From contig NZ_FXZD01000002.1 of NCBI RefSeq assembly GCF_900169145.1, positions 62,001 through 126,000 on the forward strand: a stretch of DNA of 64,000 nt, read 5' to 3'. Under the pieces are notes generated by a model. It was not told the origin of the DNA and made no database searches. It was given only the letters and a program-made list of their open reading frames with translations. Made by a program: the position numbers and the translations under genes. The stretch is from Brevibacterium antiquum CNRZ 918. GTDB lineage: Bacteria > Actinomycetota > Actinomycetes > Actinomycetales > Brevibacteriaceae. Of this stretch, positions 35,406 through 44,569 are shown in pieces. The stretch's first letter is position 1. Every line of letters begins with the position of its first letter.

Positions 35406-36047
35406 TTAGAACGGTGGTTCATCGGCGCCCGGGTTGCCCCAACCGCCGTTTCCGCCCTGTGGACTCGATGATGCCCACGGGTCGTTTGCCGGTGCGTTGT
35501 TCCCCTGGCTGTAACCGCCCTGGCGCTGACCACCCTGCTGCGAGCCACCCTGTTGTGGGTTGGACTGCTGCGGGTTGTTGCCCCAGCCCGAGGACTGCTG
35601 CTGACCGAAGCCACCCTGCTGGGGGCCCCCGCCCTGCTGCTGCCCACCGGAGTTACCGCCGCCGGAGAATCCGCCTCCGCTGCGTTCGTTCTTCGTCACC
35701 TGAGCGGTGGCGCGTCGCAGGCTGGGGCCGACTTCGTCGACGTCCAGTTCCATAACGGTGCGCTTTTCGCCCTCTTTGGTTTCGAAGGACCGCGACTTGA
35801 GGCGGCCCTGAACGACGACCCGAGTACCGCGTTGCAAGGATTCGGCTACGTTTTCGCCCATCTCACGCCACACCGAGCAGCGAAGGAACAGGGTTTCCCC
35901 ATCCTTGAACTCGTTGGACTGACGGTCGAACATACGCGGCGTCGAAGCCACGGTGAAGTTTGCGACCGCAGCACCGTTAGGTGTGAAGCGCAGTTCGGGA
36001 TCACTTGTCAGGTTCCCGACAACCGTGATGACTGTTTCGCCTGCCAT
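35406..36047 (-). CDS. ssb: Single-stranded DNA-binding protein
   Basis: 213 residues. The OB fold (about residues 1-110) has [20 protein letters not shown] and [21 protein letters not shown]; a Gly/Gln-rich linker of about 85 residues follows, and the acidic tip DEPPF ends the protein, the site that recruits replication and repair partners. Start [10 protein letters not shown]. In the ribosomal S6-SSB-S18 operon. Confidence 0.97.
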   Translation of the reverse strand: MAGETVITVVGNLTSDPELRFTPNGAAVANFTVASTPRMFDRQSNEFKDGETLFLRCSVWREMGENVAESLQRGTRVVVQGRLKSRSFETKEGEKRTVMELDVDEVGPSLRRATAQVTKNERSGGGFSGGGNSGGQQQGGGPQQGGFGQQQSSGWGNNPQQSNPQQGGSQQGGQRQGGYSQGNNAPANDPWASSSPQGGNGGWGNPGADEPPF

Positions 36048-36080
36048 TGACTGCTCCTTGAAACGAGGTGCTTGACGCTA

Positions 36081-36371
36081 TTACTTGGCGTCTGGGCGGA
36101 GGATCTTGGTGCGCAGGACGGACTCGTTGAGTCCGAGCTGGCGATCGAGTTCCTTGGTCGTTGCAGGCTCTGCGTGGAAATCAACCACGACGTAGAAGCC
36201 TTCGGACTTCTTCTGGATGTCGTAGGCAAAGCGCCTGCGTCCCCAGATGTCCACGTTGTCGATGATTCCGTTTTCAGCCGGGACAACCTTCATCAGCTTG
36301 TCCACGGTGTCAGCCAACGTCCGCTCTTCGGTTTCGTTGTCAAGAATGAGCATGAGCTCGTAATGACGCAT
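36081..36371 (-). CDS. rpsF: 30S ribosomal protein S6
   Basis: 96 residues. [17 protein letters not shown] start and [22 protein letters not shown] are S6 hallmarks. Binds 16S rRNA with S18. First gene of the rpsF-ssb-rpsR-rplI operon; AGGAGGTGGG lies just before the ATG. The promoter should be in 36372-36508. Confidence 0.97.
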   Translation of the reverse strand: MRHYELMLILDNETEERTLADTVDKLMKVVPAENGIIDNVDIWGRRRFAYDIQKKSEGFYVVVDFHAEPATTKELDRQLGLNESVLRTKILRPDAK

Positions 36372-36508
36372 CTGTCACCCACCTCCTCTGGTCTTTACGG
36401 CCATGGTCGTTCCATGGCAGGAGGGCATATGCATGTCTGCTCCGTCCCCCACGATTGTTGTGAAATGGGAACAGACCTACACAGTCTAGTGGACGCCCAC
36501 CGGTGGTG

Positions 36509-37834
36509 TCATGTCGGATTCCCGTGCCCTTGGACACGGACCGTGGGATGGTCATCGTCGACTCTCCGAGGCGGTTCCGTCCTGAGCAGTCGACCGCGAA
36601 TCCGTCGCCGGTACAGATTCTCTCCCGCGCAGATGACGACGGCGACGAGAGCGAGCAGCCGCAGGAGGGTCAAGAGAGCGACGAAGGTCGGTTCGAGGCC
36701 CTTGTCCGATTCAATCGCGGCAACGTCGCCGAGGTGGATGGCAATGGCGAAGACCGTCTCGGCCAGTGCCCAGATGATGAGCACCCACCAGCGACGGACT
36801 GTGAGTGCGAGGAATGGCAGGATCCATAAGCTGTCCCAGGGCATCATTCCGGGGGCCAGCAGCAGGCAGCCACCGATGAGGAGACAGGCGGCAACGGCTG
36901 GGTCGAGTCCTGTTCTGCGCACCATGTACAGCGAGATGGCGACTGCGGCGATGACACCCGCGCTGCCGATGATCCACACCGGTGCCCACACCTCGGCGGT
37001 TCCCAGGCGAGCCATGACCAGGATCGAGGCAAATGATCCGCCGTCGACGGCGTCGCTCATCCAGCCCATGATCCGTTCGATGGCGCTGCCGTCGAGGACG
37101 AGGATGAGCGCCGAGGTGATCGTGGCAGCCGCAAACATCATTCGCGGATCCCGGGGCCTCAGTCTTCCGGCCGGGCGCGGTCCAGCGAGGCTGAGGGCGA
37201 GAAGAACCAGCAGTGCCAGGGGGTTGATGAATGCGGCTAGCCCGAGGAGGACTCCGGACAGCCACGGGCGGGAAGTCACCGGCGATGAACCGACGAAGAT
37301 GGCCATGGCCCAGACGCTCAGGGCCAATGCCACCGGGTCCAAGGTCGAACCCACGGTGAAGAGGATGACCGGCGAAGCGAAGGCTGTGACCAGCCAGGCC
37401 CGCTGCCTGGCGAGAACCAGCAGTGCGACGCCGAGAGCGGCGAAGGCGATCACATTGACGAGGAGGACGATCGCCATGAAGACGGAGACATCGTCGGTCA
37501 TGAGTTTCAGCAGTTGAACGAAGCGCGCGTCGAGCGCGGACAGTCCCGCTATCCCACCGGTCGAACGTCCCAAAGCCTCTTCAGGATTGGTCTGTCCGAG
37601 GAAGGCCGCGGAAAGAGGCCCGGCACACATCCTCGCCGAGGCGGATGGGTGTTCGTAGCCTGAGCTCAAGCATGGGCCCTGCAAGGCGAGTGCGAGGAAC
37701 GTCGTCACACCGAGGATGCCGGCGAAGATATAGGCCTGGCCACGTCGGAACTGCGCCCCCGCGGACGCGAGGTGAATGCCATCCGGACCGCCGAGCAGAG
37801 GCTCGGCGATCCGGGTGCTGGACTGAGAAGGCAA
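36509..37834 (-). CDS. Polytopic membrane protein, GT87-like glycosyltransferase candidate
   Basis: 441 residues with about ten hydrophobic helices. A soluble first segment precedes TM1 (about residues 33-52); a conserved LSSGYEHPSASARMCAGPLS loop follows, then HLGDVAAIESD and a basic C-terminal tail. The topology and location next to the class A penicillin-binding protein resemble the actinobacterial membrane glycosyltransferase 87/mannosyltransferase group, but no catalytic DE motif is evident, so this is tentative. It is 12 bases downstream of the ponA stop and thus in the same operon; the first codon is probably TTG. Confidence 0.5.
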   Translation of the reverse strand: MPSQSSTRIAEPLLGGPDGIHLASAGAQFRRGQAYIFAGILGVTTFLALALQGPCLSSGYEHPSASARMCAGPLSAAFLGQTNPEEALGRSTGGIAGLSALDARFVQLLKLMTDDVSVFMAIVLLVNVIAFAALGVALLVLARQRAWLVTAFASPVILFTVGSTLDPVALALSVWAMAIFVGSSPVTSRPWLSGVLLGLAAFINPLALLVLLALSLAGPRPAGRLRPRDPRMMFAAATITSALILVLDGSAIERIMGWMSDAVDGGSFASILVMARLGTAEVWAPVWIIGSAGVIAAVAISLYMVRRTGLDPAVAACLLIGGCLLLAPGMMPWDSLWILPFLALTVRRWWVLIIWALAETVFAIAIHLGDVAAIESDKGLEPTFVALLTLLRLLALVAVVICAGENLYRRRIRGRLLRTEPPRRVDDDHPTVRVQGHGNPT

Positions 37835-37846
37835 GACTAGAGGCTA

Positions 37847-40219
37847 CTAGTCGTTGGTGTCTGGCGACTCCGGTGGTTTGATCGGCACGTCGATTGGCGA
37901 ATCGTCTTCCTCTCCACCCTCATTTCCGGAACCTGCGCCGTCGCCGCCGCTCTCATCATCGGTGCCCTCGCCGCTATCGTCATCCGTCGAAGACCCATTG
38001 TCCTCGCGACCCTTATCGGAATCCTCCGAGTCCTCCGAACCGTCGGCCTCCTTCTCTTTGTCCTTATCCTTGCCCTTGTCCTTATCTTTGTCCTCGTCGT
38101 CCTTGGGCTTCTCGCTCGGCTTGTCGATCGGGGCCTTCTTCTCCGAGTCGTCGCCGTCGCTTCCGCTGTTGTTGCCACCGGGCGCCTTCGGCTGAGGTGG
38201 TGGCGCAGGAGCGTTGGTGTTCTTGGGCTTCGGCTTATCGGGCAGCTCTCCGCGCTCGGGGAACTGCACGACCTTGGTGCCTTCCAGCGCCTGCTGCATG
38301 TATTCGGTCCACACCTGAACTGGGAACGAACCACCGGTCACTTGGCCGCGGCCGCCGTAGGGGCCAATCGGAATCGGTTTGTTATCAACCTCACGGTAGA
38401 GGACCACCGAGGTCGCCAGGTTCGGCGTATAGCCAGTGAACCAAGCAGCTAGGTTTTTGTCAGTAGTGCCTGTTTTTCCAGCGGCTGGACGACCGAGGTT
38501 GGCAGCGTAGGCACCTGATCCGCTGTTGACCACCTGTTGCAGCGCATATGACGTCTCGGCCATTACGGCTTTGTCGAAGACTCGCTTGCCCTTGGTCTCG
38601 GGCTTGTACACCTCTTCATCATCGGTGCCCTGGGTGACCTTCTTGATCGCATGGGTCTCGTGATGAACGCCATTGGAGGCGAAGGTCGCATAAGCGTTGG
38701 CCATATCGATGGGCTTCACGCTGGGCGTGCCCAGAACGTTCGATTTATCCGGAGTCAGATCAATCGAACATTGGCCGGTGTCGCCCGAGGCCAACTGTTC
38801 CTCCGTGCAATTACCACTCAAGCCAGCTCGCTGAGCGACATCGACAGTCTTGTCAGGACCGACCTGCACATTGAGTGCTGCATATGCCGTATTGATCGAT
38901 GACTGCGTCGCTTTGAGCAGGGTCACCGGCCCATAGTTCGCACCACCGAAATTTGTCACCGGCCACGGAGACCCGCCATTTGGGAATGTCGTCGCGCTCC
39001 CCGGGTACCGGTCCGTCAATCGCACGCCGTTCTCCAGTCCGGCGACGAGGGCGAAGGGTTTGAAGGTCGATCCGGCCTGCACATGACTCTGTGTCGAGGC
39101 GTTGAATGCCTGATCCAGGTAGTTCTTACCGCCGTAGAAGGCTTCGATGCCGCCGGAGTCCGGGTCGATCGAGACCAATCCTGCCTGGAGCCCCTCTGGC
39201 TGATCGGACGGCAAGTTCTTGATAGCCTTTTCGGCCGCCTTCATCCGATCCTTGTCGAAGGTGGTGGTGATGTTGTAGCCACCGCGATCGAGCTGAGCTT
39301 CATCGATGTCGAGCTTGTTCAGGGCCTCACGCCGGACAAAGTCCCACATGTAGCCTGTCTGGCCCTTGAGGGATGCTTCTTTGTCGGCTTTCTTCACCTC
39401 GGGCATCTTGACCTTAGCGGCCTGCTCCTCGGTGATGAAGCCTTCATCGGTCATCGACTTCACAACGTAGTCGAACCGGTCTTGATAGGCCTCAGGATTA
39501 TCTGCCGGATCGGCTGCTCCAGGACGCTGGATCATCGCTGCCAGGAGTGCGGACTCACTGACGTCGAGGTCCTTCGCCGGCTTGTCGAAGTAGTTCTGGC
39601 TGGCGACCTCGATGCCGTATGACCGGCGGCCCAGGTAGATCGTGTTCAGGTAGTTGGCAAGGATCTCGTCCTTGCTCTGCTGCTGGTCGATCTTGAGGGA
39701 GATGAACATTTCCTTGACCTTGCGGTCCAGAGAGTGCTCATTGGTGAGGTAGAAGTTCTTCACGTACTGCTGTGTGATCGTCGAACCGCCGCCGGCGTAT
39801 TGGTTCGTGACAACACCGACGACTGCGCGGGAGAGTCCCTTGATCGAGATTCCGCGGTTCTCGTAGAACGAGGTGTCCTCGGCCGCGATGGCTGCCTTGC
39901 GCATCGGTTCGGAGATTTCGTCGATCGGCACCGACTTGCGGTCCTCGACCTTGTACTGGCCGATGGGTGTCTTGCCGTCGTTGTAGTAGATGGTCGACGT
40001 CTGACCCGTGGCCTCGATGTTGGGCTCAGGGACGTCAGTGACGGCATAACCGATGGAGAACAACACGCACAGGGCGATGATGATGCTGAGTCCGCCCACA
40101 ACGAGCAACCGGACGCTCGGCAGAAAACGCGTCCATCCGCTCACACCTGTGCGCGGATAGTTGAGAATGTTCTTTGTCTTCTTGCCTCTGGTTTTGGCTT
40201 GTTCTTGTCCCTTAGCCAC
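37847..40219 (-). CDS. Class A penicillin-binding protein (bifunctional PBP1)
   Basis: 790 residues. N-terminal cytoplasmic Lys/Arg region, a TM helix (about 34-56), a GT51 transglycosylase domain with EDTSFYENRGIS, GGSTITQQYVKN and LNTIYLGRRSYGIE, then a transpeptidase with the serine motif STFK (about 382), SIN and KTG (about 580). It polymerises and cross-links peptidoglycan. The C-terminal tail (about 660-790) is extracellular and extremely charged, dominated by Lys/Asp/Glu/Ser repeats with no PASTA domain. It lies upstream of the membrane glycosyltransferase-like gene. Confidence 0.95.
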   Translation of the reverse strand: MAKGQEQAKTRGKKTKNILNYPRTGVSGWTRFLPSVRLLVVGGLSIIIALCVLFSIGYAVTDVPEPNIEATGQTSTIYYNDGKTPIGQYKVEDRKSVPIDEISEPMRKAAIAAEDTSFYENRGISIKGLSRAVVGVVTNQYAGGGSTITQQYVKNFYLTNEHSLDRKVKEMFISLKIDQQQSKDEILANYLNTIYLGRRSYGIEVASQNYFDKPAKDLDVSESALLAAMIQRPGAADPADNPEAYQDRFDYVVKSMTDEGFITEEQAAKVKMPEVKKADKEASLKGQTGYMWDFVRREALNKLDIDEAQLDRGGYNITTTFDKDRMKAAEKAIKNLPSDQPEGLQAGLVSIDPDSGGIEAFYGGKNYLDQAFNASTQSHVQAGSTFKPFALVAGLENGVRLTDRYPGSATTFPNGGSPWPVTNFGGANYGPVTLLKATQSSINTAYAALNVQVGPDKTVDVAQRAGLSGNCTEEQLASGDTGQCSIDLTPDKSNVLGTPSVKPIDMANAYATFASNGVHHETHAIKKVTQGTDDEEVYKPETKGKRVFDKAVMAETSYALQQVVNSGSGAYAANLGRPAAGKTGTTDKNLAAWFTGYTPNLATSVVLYREVDNKPIPIGPYGGRGQVTGGSFPVQVWTEYMQQALEGTKVVQFPERGELPDKPKPKNTNAPAPPPQPKAPGGNNSGSDGDDSEKKAPIDKPSEKPKDDEDKDKDKGKDKDKEKEADGSEDSEDSDKGREDNGSSTDDDSGEGTDDESGGDGAGSGNEGGEEDDSPIDVPIKPPESPDTND

Positions 40220-40638
40220 CCAAGGTCCTCCAGGTCAGTTTGCCTGCCGCATTGCGTGGCGACGAGGTTCGATAAGGTCACACGTGAGCTTCAGTGTGGC
40301 ACGCATTCTTTGGAACACAGTGAAAATACCCTGAATCCAGCGCCCTCTCACCCCGCTTGTTACCTATCAGCACGTATGAGTAGTGTGATGTATCCACTCT
40401 CACCAGGGATTTTACCGGCAGTCCGGGTTTTCAACCACGTCCAGTGCGGAATTGCTCACATTTAGCTACTTTTTCAACTATCAGCCGCCTGTCGGCCCCG
40501 CCGTGAGCACTCTCCTATGCAGTATCCGACAGGGAAAGGGCAGCCCAGTCCAGCCCGATTCGCTCTGGTTCAACGCTGAGTCAGGTATTTCGCGTCAAGG
40601 CAAGAGCGAAAAACCGACTCAGCGTTGGCCGAGAGCGA
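40220..40638. other. Intergenic region upstream of PBP1
   Basis: About 420 bases without a credible gene. It holds the PBP1 promoter side and, at its right end, the long hairpin for the acyl-CoA synthetase transcript. The middle (40330-40480) is comparatively AT-rich. Confidence 0.5.
40571..40627 (-). terminator. Two-tier hairpin after the acyl-CoA synthetase gene
   Basis: CAACGCTGAGTC (40571-40582) pairs with GACTCAGCGTTG (40616-40627), and inside that loop TTTCGC (40588-40593) pairs with GCGAAA (40606-40611). It begins 12 bases past the stop of the minus-strand gene, so is probably its terminator. Confidence 0.6.
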
Positions 40639-42345
40639 TCACCCCTTGAGGTCGAAGTCGGTGTCTGCGTACTCTTTGCCCTCGACTACCGGCTCCCCGC
40701 TGAACGGGTGCAGCTGGTCCTCACGGGCGCGAAGTTCAACACGGCGGATCTTGCCGGAGATGGTCTTCGGCAACTCCGAGAACTCGAGCCGGCGGATCCG
40801 CTTATAAGGGGCCAGATGCTCACGGCAGTAGGCCAGGATCTCCCGGGCAGTATCCGCATTGGCCTCGAAACCGCCCGCCACGACGACATAGGCCTTGGGC
40901 ACCGCGAGACGGACAGGATCCGGTGAGGGGACCACAGCCGCCTCGGCGACGGCCTCGTGCTCAATGAGCACGCTCTCGAGCTCGAACGGGGACAGCCGGT
41001 AGTCGCTGGCCTTGAACACGTCATCGGCTCGTCCGACGTAGGTGATGTAGCCGTTCTCGTCGCGTTCGGCCACGTCACCGGTGTGATAGACACCGTCAGC
41101 GAAGGCCTCGTCGGTCTTCTCCTGATTGGACCAGTAACCGCTGGTCAGCCCCAACGGGCGGGGGTCAAGACGGAGGCAGATCTCGCCCTCGTTGCCCTCT
41201 TCGCCGGTTGCAGGATCGATGAGGACCACGTCATAGCCAGGCAGCACCTTGCCCATGGAACCGTACTTGAGCTCCTGATCAGGGGAGTTGCCGACCTGCA
41301 GTGTCGTCTCCGTCTGACCATAGCCGTCACGGATGAGCACATCCCAGTCCTGCTTGACCCGATCGATGACCTCGGGGTTGAGCGGCTCACCGGCGCCGAG
41401 GGCGATCTTCGGCGGGTTCTTCAGGTGCTTCAGGTCAGCCTGGATGAGCATGCGCCACACAGTCGGCGGGGCGCAGAAGCTCGTGACTCCGACCCGGTCC
41501 ATGGTCTCCATCAGGGCATTCGCGTCGAAGCGCGAATAGTTGTAGAGGAAGACGCAGGATTCGGCGATCCAGGGGGTGAAGATGTTCGACCACGCATGCT
41601 TAGCCCAGCCAGGCGAGGCGACATTGAGGTGGACGTCGCCGGGCCTCAGGCCCATCCAGTACATCGTGGACAGGTGACCGACGGGGTAGGACACGTGGGA
41701 GTGGGCGACCATCTTCGCCTTCGAGGTCGTGCCCGAGGTGAAGTAGAGGAGGAGCAGGTCATCGGCGCGGGAGGTGCCCTGCGGGTCGAAGCTGGTCTCC
41801 TCGTCGTCGGCGTCGGCGTAGCTGTAGTCCTGCTGGCGCTTGGCGTCGTCACCGACGATGAAGCGCACCACCTCGGCGTCGACATCGTCGAACTTCGCAG
41901 CGTCGTCGGCGCCGGCGATGACGAACTCGGCCTTGCCGCGCTCGACCCGATCACTTAAGTCGATGGGACCCAGTTGAGTGGTCGTCGGCAGGAGAACCGC
42001 ACCGAGTTTGATGCCGGCGAGCATGGTCTCCCACAGCTCGACCTGGTTGTTGAGCATGATCATGACATGGTCGCCGCGCTTCACACCTGACCGGCGAAGG
42101 AAGTTGGCGACCTGGTTCGACCGGTGGGAGAGCTGGGCATAGCTCCACTTGCCCTCGGATCCGTCCTGCTCGACGATCCACAGGGCGGGACTGTCGTTGC
42201 CTTCGGCGACTTTGTCGAACCAGTCGATGCCGAAGTTGAAGTGATCGAAGCGCGGCCATTCAAAGCCGTCGCCGGCCGCCGCAGCATCGCTGCGCAATGC
42301 GATCAGCTTGTCTCTGGCTGCACGGAACTCTTCGGTCACAGTCAT
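40639..42345 (-). CDS. Acyl-CoA synthetase (AMP-forming)
   Basis: 568 residues. The AMP-binding P-loop is LLLYFTSGTTSKAKMVAHSH (about residue 200), with YGQTETT, and TGDVAERDENGYITYVGRADDVFKASDYRLSP, then ISGKIRR near the C-terminus with the catalytic Lys. Activates a carboxylic acid to acyl-CoA via an acyl-AMP, of the acetyl/medium-chain family. ATG 42345 chosen; the frame is open to 42381. Monocistronic. Chain-length preference cannot be read here. Confidence 0.9.
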   Translation of the reverse strand: MTVTEEFRAARDKLIALRSDAAAAGDGFEWPRFDHFNFGIDWFDKVAEGNDSPALWIVEQDGSEGKWSYAQLSHRSNQVANFLRRSGVKRGDHVMIMLNNQVELWETMLAGIKLGAVLLPTTTQLGPIDLSDRVERGKAEFVIAGADDAAKFDDVDAEVVRFIVGDDAKRQQDYSYADADDEETSFDPQGTSRADDLLLLYFTSGTTSKAKMVAHSHVSYPVGHLSTMYWMGLRPGDVHLNVASPGWAKHAWSNIFTPWIAESCVFLYNYSRFDANALMETMDRVGVTSFCAPPTVWRMLIQADLKHLKNPPKIALGAGEPLNPEVIDRVKQDWDVLIRDGYGQTETTLQVGNSPDQELKYGSMGKVLPGYDVVLIDPATGEEGNEGEICLRLDPRPLGLTSGYWSNQEKTDEAFADGVYHTGDVAERDENGYITYVGRADDVFKASDYRLSPFELESVLIEHEAVAEAAVVPSPDPVRLAVPKAYVVVAGGFEANADTAREILAYCREHLAPYKRIRRLEFSELPKTISGKIRRVELRAREDQLHPFSGEPVVEGKEYADTDFDLKG

Positions 42346-42457
42346 TGTGGTCTCCTCACCTCTTCGCCTGCGCCACACCATGTGACGACAAGCACAAACA
42401 TACGCGAGTTACGAAGCTATCAGTTGGTGTGAGGATGACAACAGGCGGGGGTGGAGC

Positions 42458-43960
42458 CTAGGACTGCTCGCCGGACTCAACGTCGGCAGGCCCGTTCTCC
42501 GCCCACCACTGACGCAGGACCGCTTCGGCGCGCTCAGGCCCCAGCGGTCCGTGCTCCATCCTCTCCTCGAGCAGGTGCTTGTAGGCCTTGCCCACCAGCG
42601 GTGAGGGTGTGATGTCGAGGATGGCCATGATCTGCCGACCATCGAGGTCAGGACGGATCGCGGCGAGTTCCTCCTGTTCACTCAGCTTCTCGATCCGGTG
42701 CTCCAGGTCGTCGTAGGCAAACGCGAGCCGATCGGCCTTCTTCTTGTTCCGGGTGGTCACGTCTGCCCGGGTGAGGATGTGCAGGCGCGAGAGCAGCGGG
42801 CCGGCGTCGGTGACATAACGCCGCACCGCAGAATCTGTCCACCCGGCATCACCGTAGCCGTAGAAGCGCAGATGCAGCTCGACGAGGCGACCAACAGCCT
42901 TGGTGGTGTCCTTGTCGAAACGCAGCGCCTTCATCCGCTTCGCGGTCAGCTTCGCACCGACAGCATCGTGGTGATAGAAGGTGACAGCCCCACCGGGCAG
43001 GAATCTGCGGGTCGCGGGTTTGCCCACATCGTGCATGAGAGCCGCGAACCGGACGGCGAAATCCGGCACGACAAGATGGTTGGGATCATCAGAACTCAAC
43101 CCGGCCTCACGCTGTTTGGCCGCATACTTCTCTTCGAGCTCCACAGCCTGGCGCAGCACAGTCAGCGAGTGCTGGTAGACGTCCTTGTGACGGTGGTGCT
43201 CATCGGTCTCCAGCCGCAGACCCGCGACTTCGGGCAGGACGTGGTCGGCAACATCGGTGCGCACCAGCAGATCGACGCCCGCGGCCGGGTCGATGCCGGT
43301 CATCAACTTGAACAGCTCCACCTGGATGCGTTCGGCCGAGATGATCGCAATCCGATCGGCCATGTCACGCATCGCCGCTTCGACCTCGGCGACGGGATCG
43401 AGACCCAGCTGAGCGGTGAAGCGAGCGGCGCGCATCATGCGCAGCGGATCATCGGAGAACGAATCGACGGCCGTTCCCGGGGTCCGGATGACACCCTCGA
43501 CGAGGTCGGTGAAGCCCTCGAACGGGTCGACGAAGGTCATTGCCGGCAGGCGAATGGCCATCGCACCGATCGTGAAGTCACGTCGGATGAGGTCAGCGTC
43601 GAGATCTGTACCGAATTTCACCGTCGGTTTGCGCGATTCCGGGTCGTAGGACTCGGCGCGGTAGGTGGTGATCTCGATCTGCACACCGGACTTGATGGCG
43701 CCGATGGTCCCGAATTCCCGCCCGATGTCCCAGTGTGTGTCGACCCAGTCGGAGGTGAGGGTGAGGATGTCGTCGGGGCGCGCATCCGTGGTGAAGTCGA
43801 GATCGGGCATAGGACGGCCCAGCAGTGCGTCGCGAACGGAGCCGCCGACGAGCGCGAGTTCGAATCCGGCCGCGGCGAAGCGCTTGCCCAAGGGCCCGAG
43901 GATGTTCTCGAGCTCATCGAGCTTGTCGTACAGACGGGCGTGCGCGGTCTTCGGATCCAC
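42458..43960 (-). CDS. pcnA: CCA tRNA nucleotidyltransferase
   Basis: 500 residues. The nucleotidyltransferase motif is LVGGSVRDALLGRPMPDLDFTTDA (about residues 37-60), followed by RRDFTIGAMAIRL and a central RNA-binding region with RMMRAARFTAQLG; the C-terminal half has the HD phosphohydrolase motif HHRHKDVYQHSL and LMHDVGKPATRR. It adds or repairs the 3' CCA of tRNAs. This is the head of the block conserved in actinobacteria next to a Nudix gene, here divergent with a 120-bp gap. GTG start. Confidence 0.95.
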   Translation of the reverse strand: MDPKTAHARLYDKLDELENILGPLGKRFAAAGFELALVGGSVRDALLGRPMPDLDFTTDARPDDILTLTSDWVDTHWDIGREFGTIGAIKSGVQIEITTYRAESYDPESRKPTVKFGTDLDADLIRRDFTIGAMAIRLPAMTFVDPFEGFTDLVEGVIRTPGTAVDSFSDDPLRMMRAARFTAQLGLDPVAEVEAAMRDMADRIAIISAERIQVELFKLMTGIDPAAGVDLLVRTDVADHVLPEVAGLRLETDEHHRHKDVYQHSLTVLRQAVELEEKYAAKQREAGLSSDDPNHLVVPDFAVRFAALMHDVGKPATRRFLPGGAVTFYHHDAVGAKLTAKRMKALRFDKDTTKAVGRLVELHLRFYGYGDAGWTDSAVRRYVTDAGPLLSRLHILTRADVTTRNKKKADRLAFAYDDLEHRIEKLSEQEELAAIRPDLDGRQIMAILDITPSPLVGKAYKHLLEERMEHGPLGPERAEAVLRQWWAENGPADVESGEQS

Positions 43961-44080
43961 CGAGCTCCTTCGTGTTCTACCGTGGTCGTTCCGATTGGAG
44001 ACGACTCATCTACAGCCGGGTCCAGCCTACCGGGAGCGCGCCCAACGACACTTCCAAGAATCGCCTACTAAGGTAGGAGA

Positions 44081-44569
44081 ATGACCACACCGATGCCCAA
44101 GCCGGGACCACGAGCGTCTCGTCGCACCACGGTAGAGGAGATTTCCGCCGGGGGCATCGTCGTCGACTTCACACATCCGGAACTGACCGTGGCCGTGATC
44201 GCCCGGATCAACCGGGCAGGACGGATCGAATGGTGCCTTCCCAAGGGACACCTCGAAGGAACCGAGACCCCCGCTGAGGCGGCTCGACGAGAGGTGGAAG
44301 AGGAGACAGGCATCCGCGGGCAGATCGTCTGCCCCCTGGGCTCCGTCGACTACTGGTTCACTGTGACCGGAATCCGGGTTCACAAACTCGTCCACCACTT
44401 CCTGCTGCGTGCACGGTCGGGGGCGTTGACCGTGGATAATGATCCTGACCAGGAAGCGATCGACGCCGCGTGGATCCCCTTCAACGATCTGCGCTCCCGG
44501 CTCTCCTTCGCCAATGAACGTCGCATCGTTGCCGCCGCCCGCCCGATGGTCGCCCGATTGGAGCAGTGA
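44081..44569 (+). CDS. Nudix hydrolase (MutT-type)
   Basis: 162 residues. The Nudix box G-x5-E-x7-REUxEExGU reads as GHLEGTETPAEAARREVEEETGI (about residues 53-75). The position corresponds to mutT4 in the M. tuberculosis pcnA-mutT4-Rv3909-mviN block. Removes nucleoside-diphosphate derivatives; substrate unknown. Its TGA overlaps the GTG of the next gene by four bases. Confidence 0.92.
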   Translation: MTTPMPKPGPRASRRTTVEEISAGGIVVDFTHPELTVAVIARINRAGRIEWCLPKGHLEGTETPAEAARREVEEETGIRGQIVCPLGSVDYWFTVTGIRVHKLVHHFLLRARSGALTVDNDPDQEAIDAAWIPFNDLRSRLSFANERRIVAAARPMVARLEQ

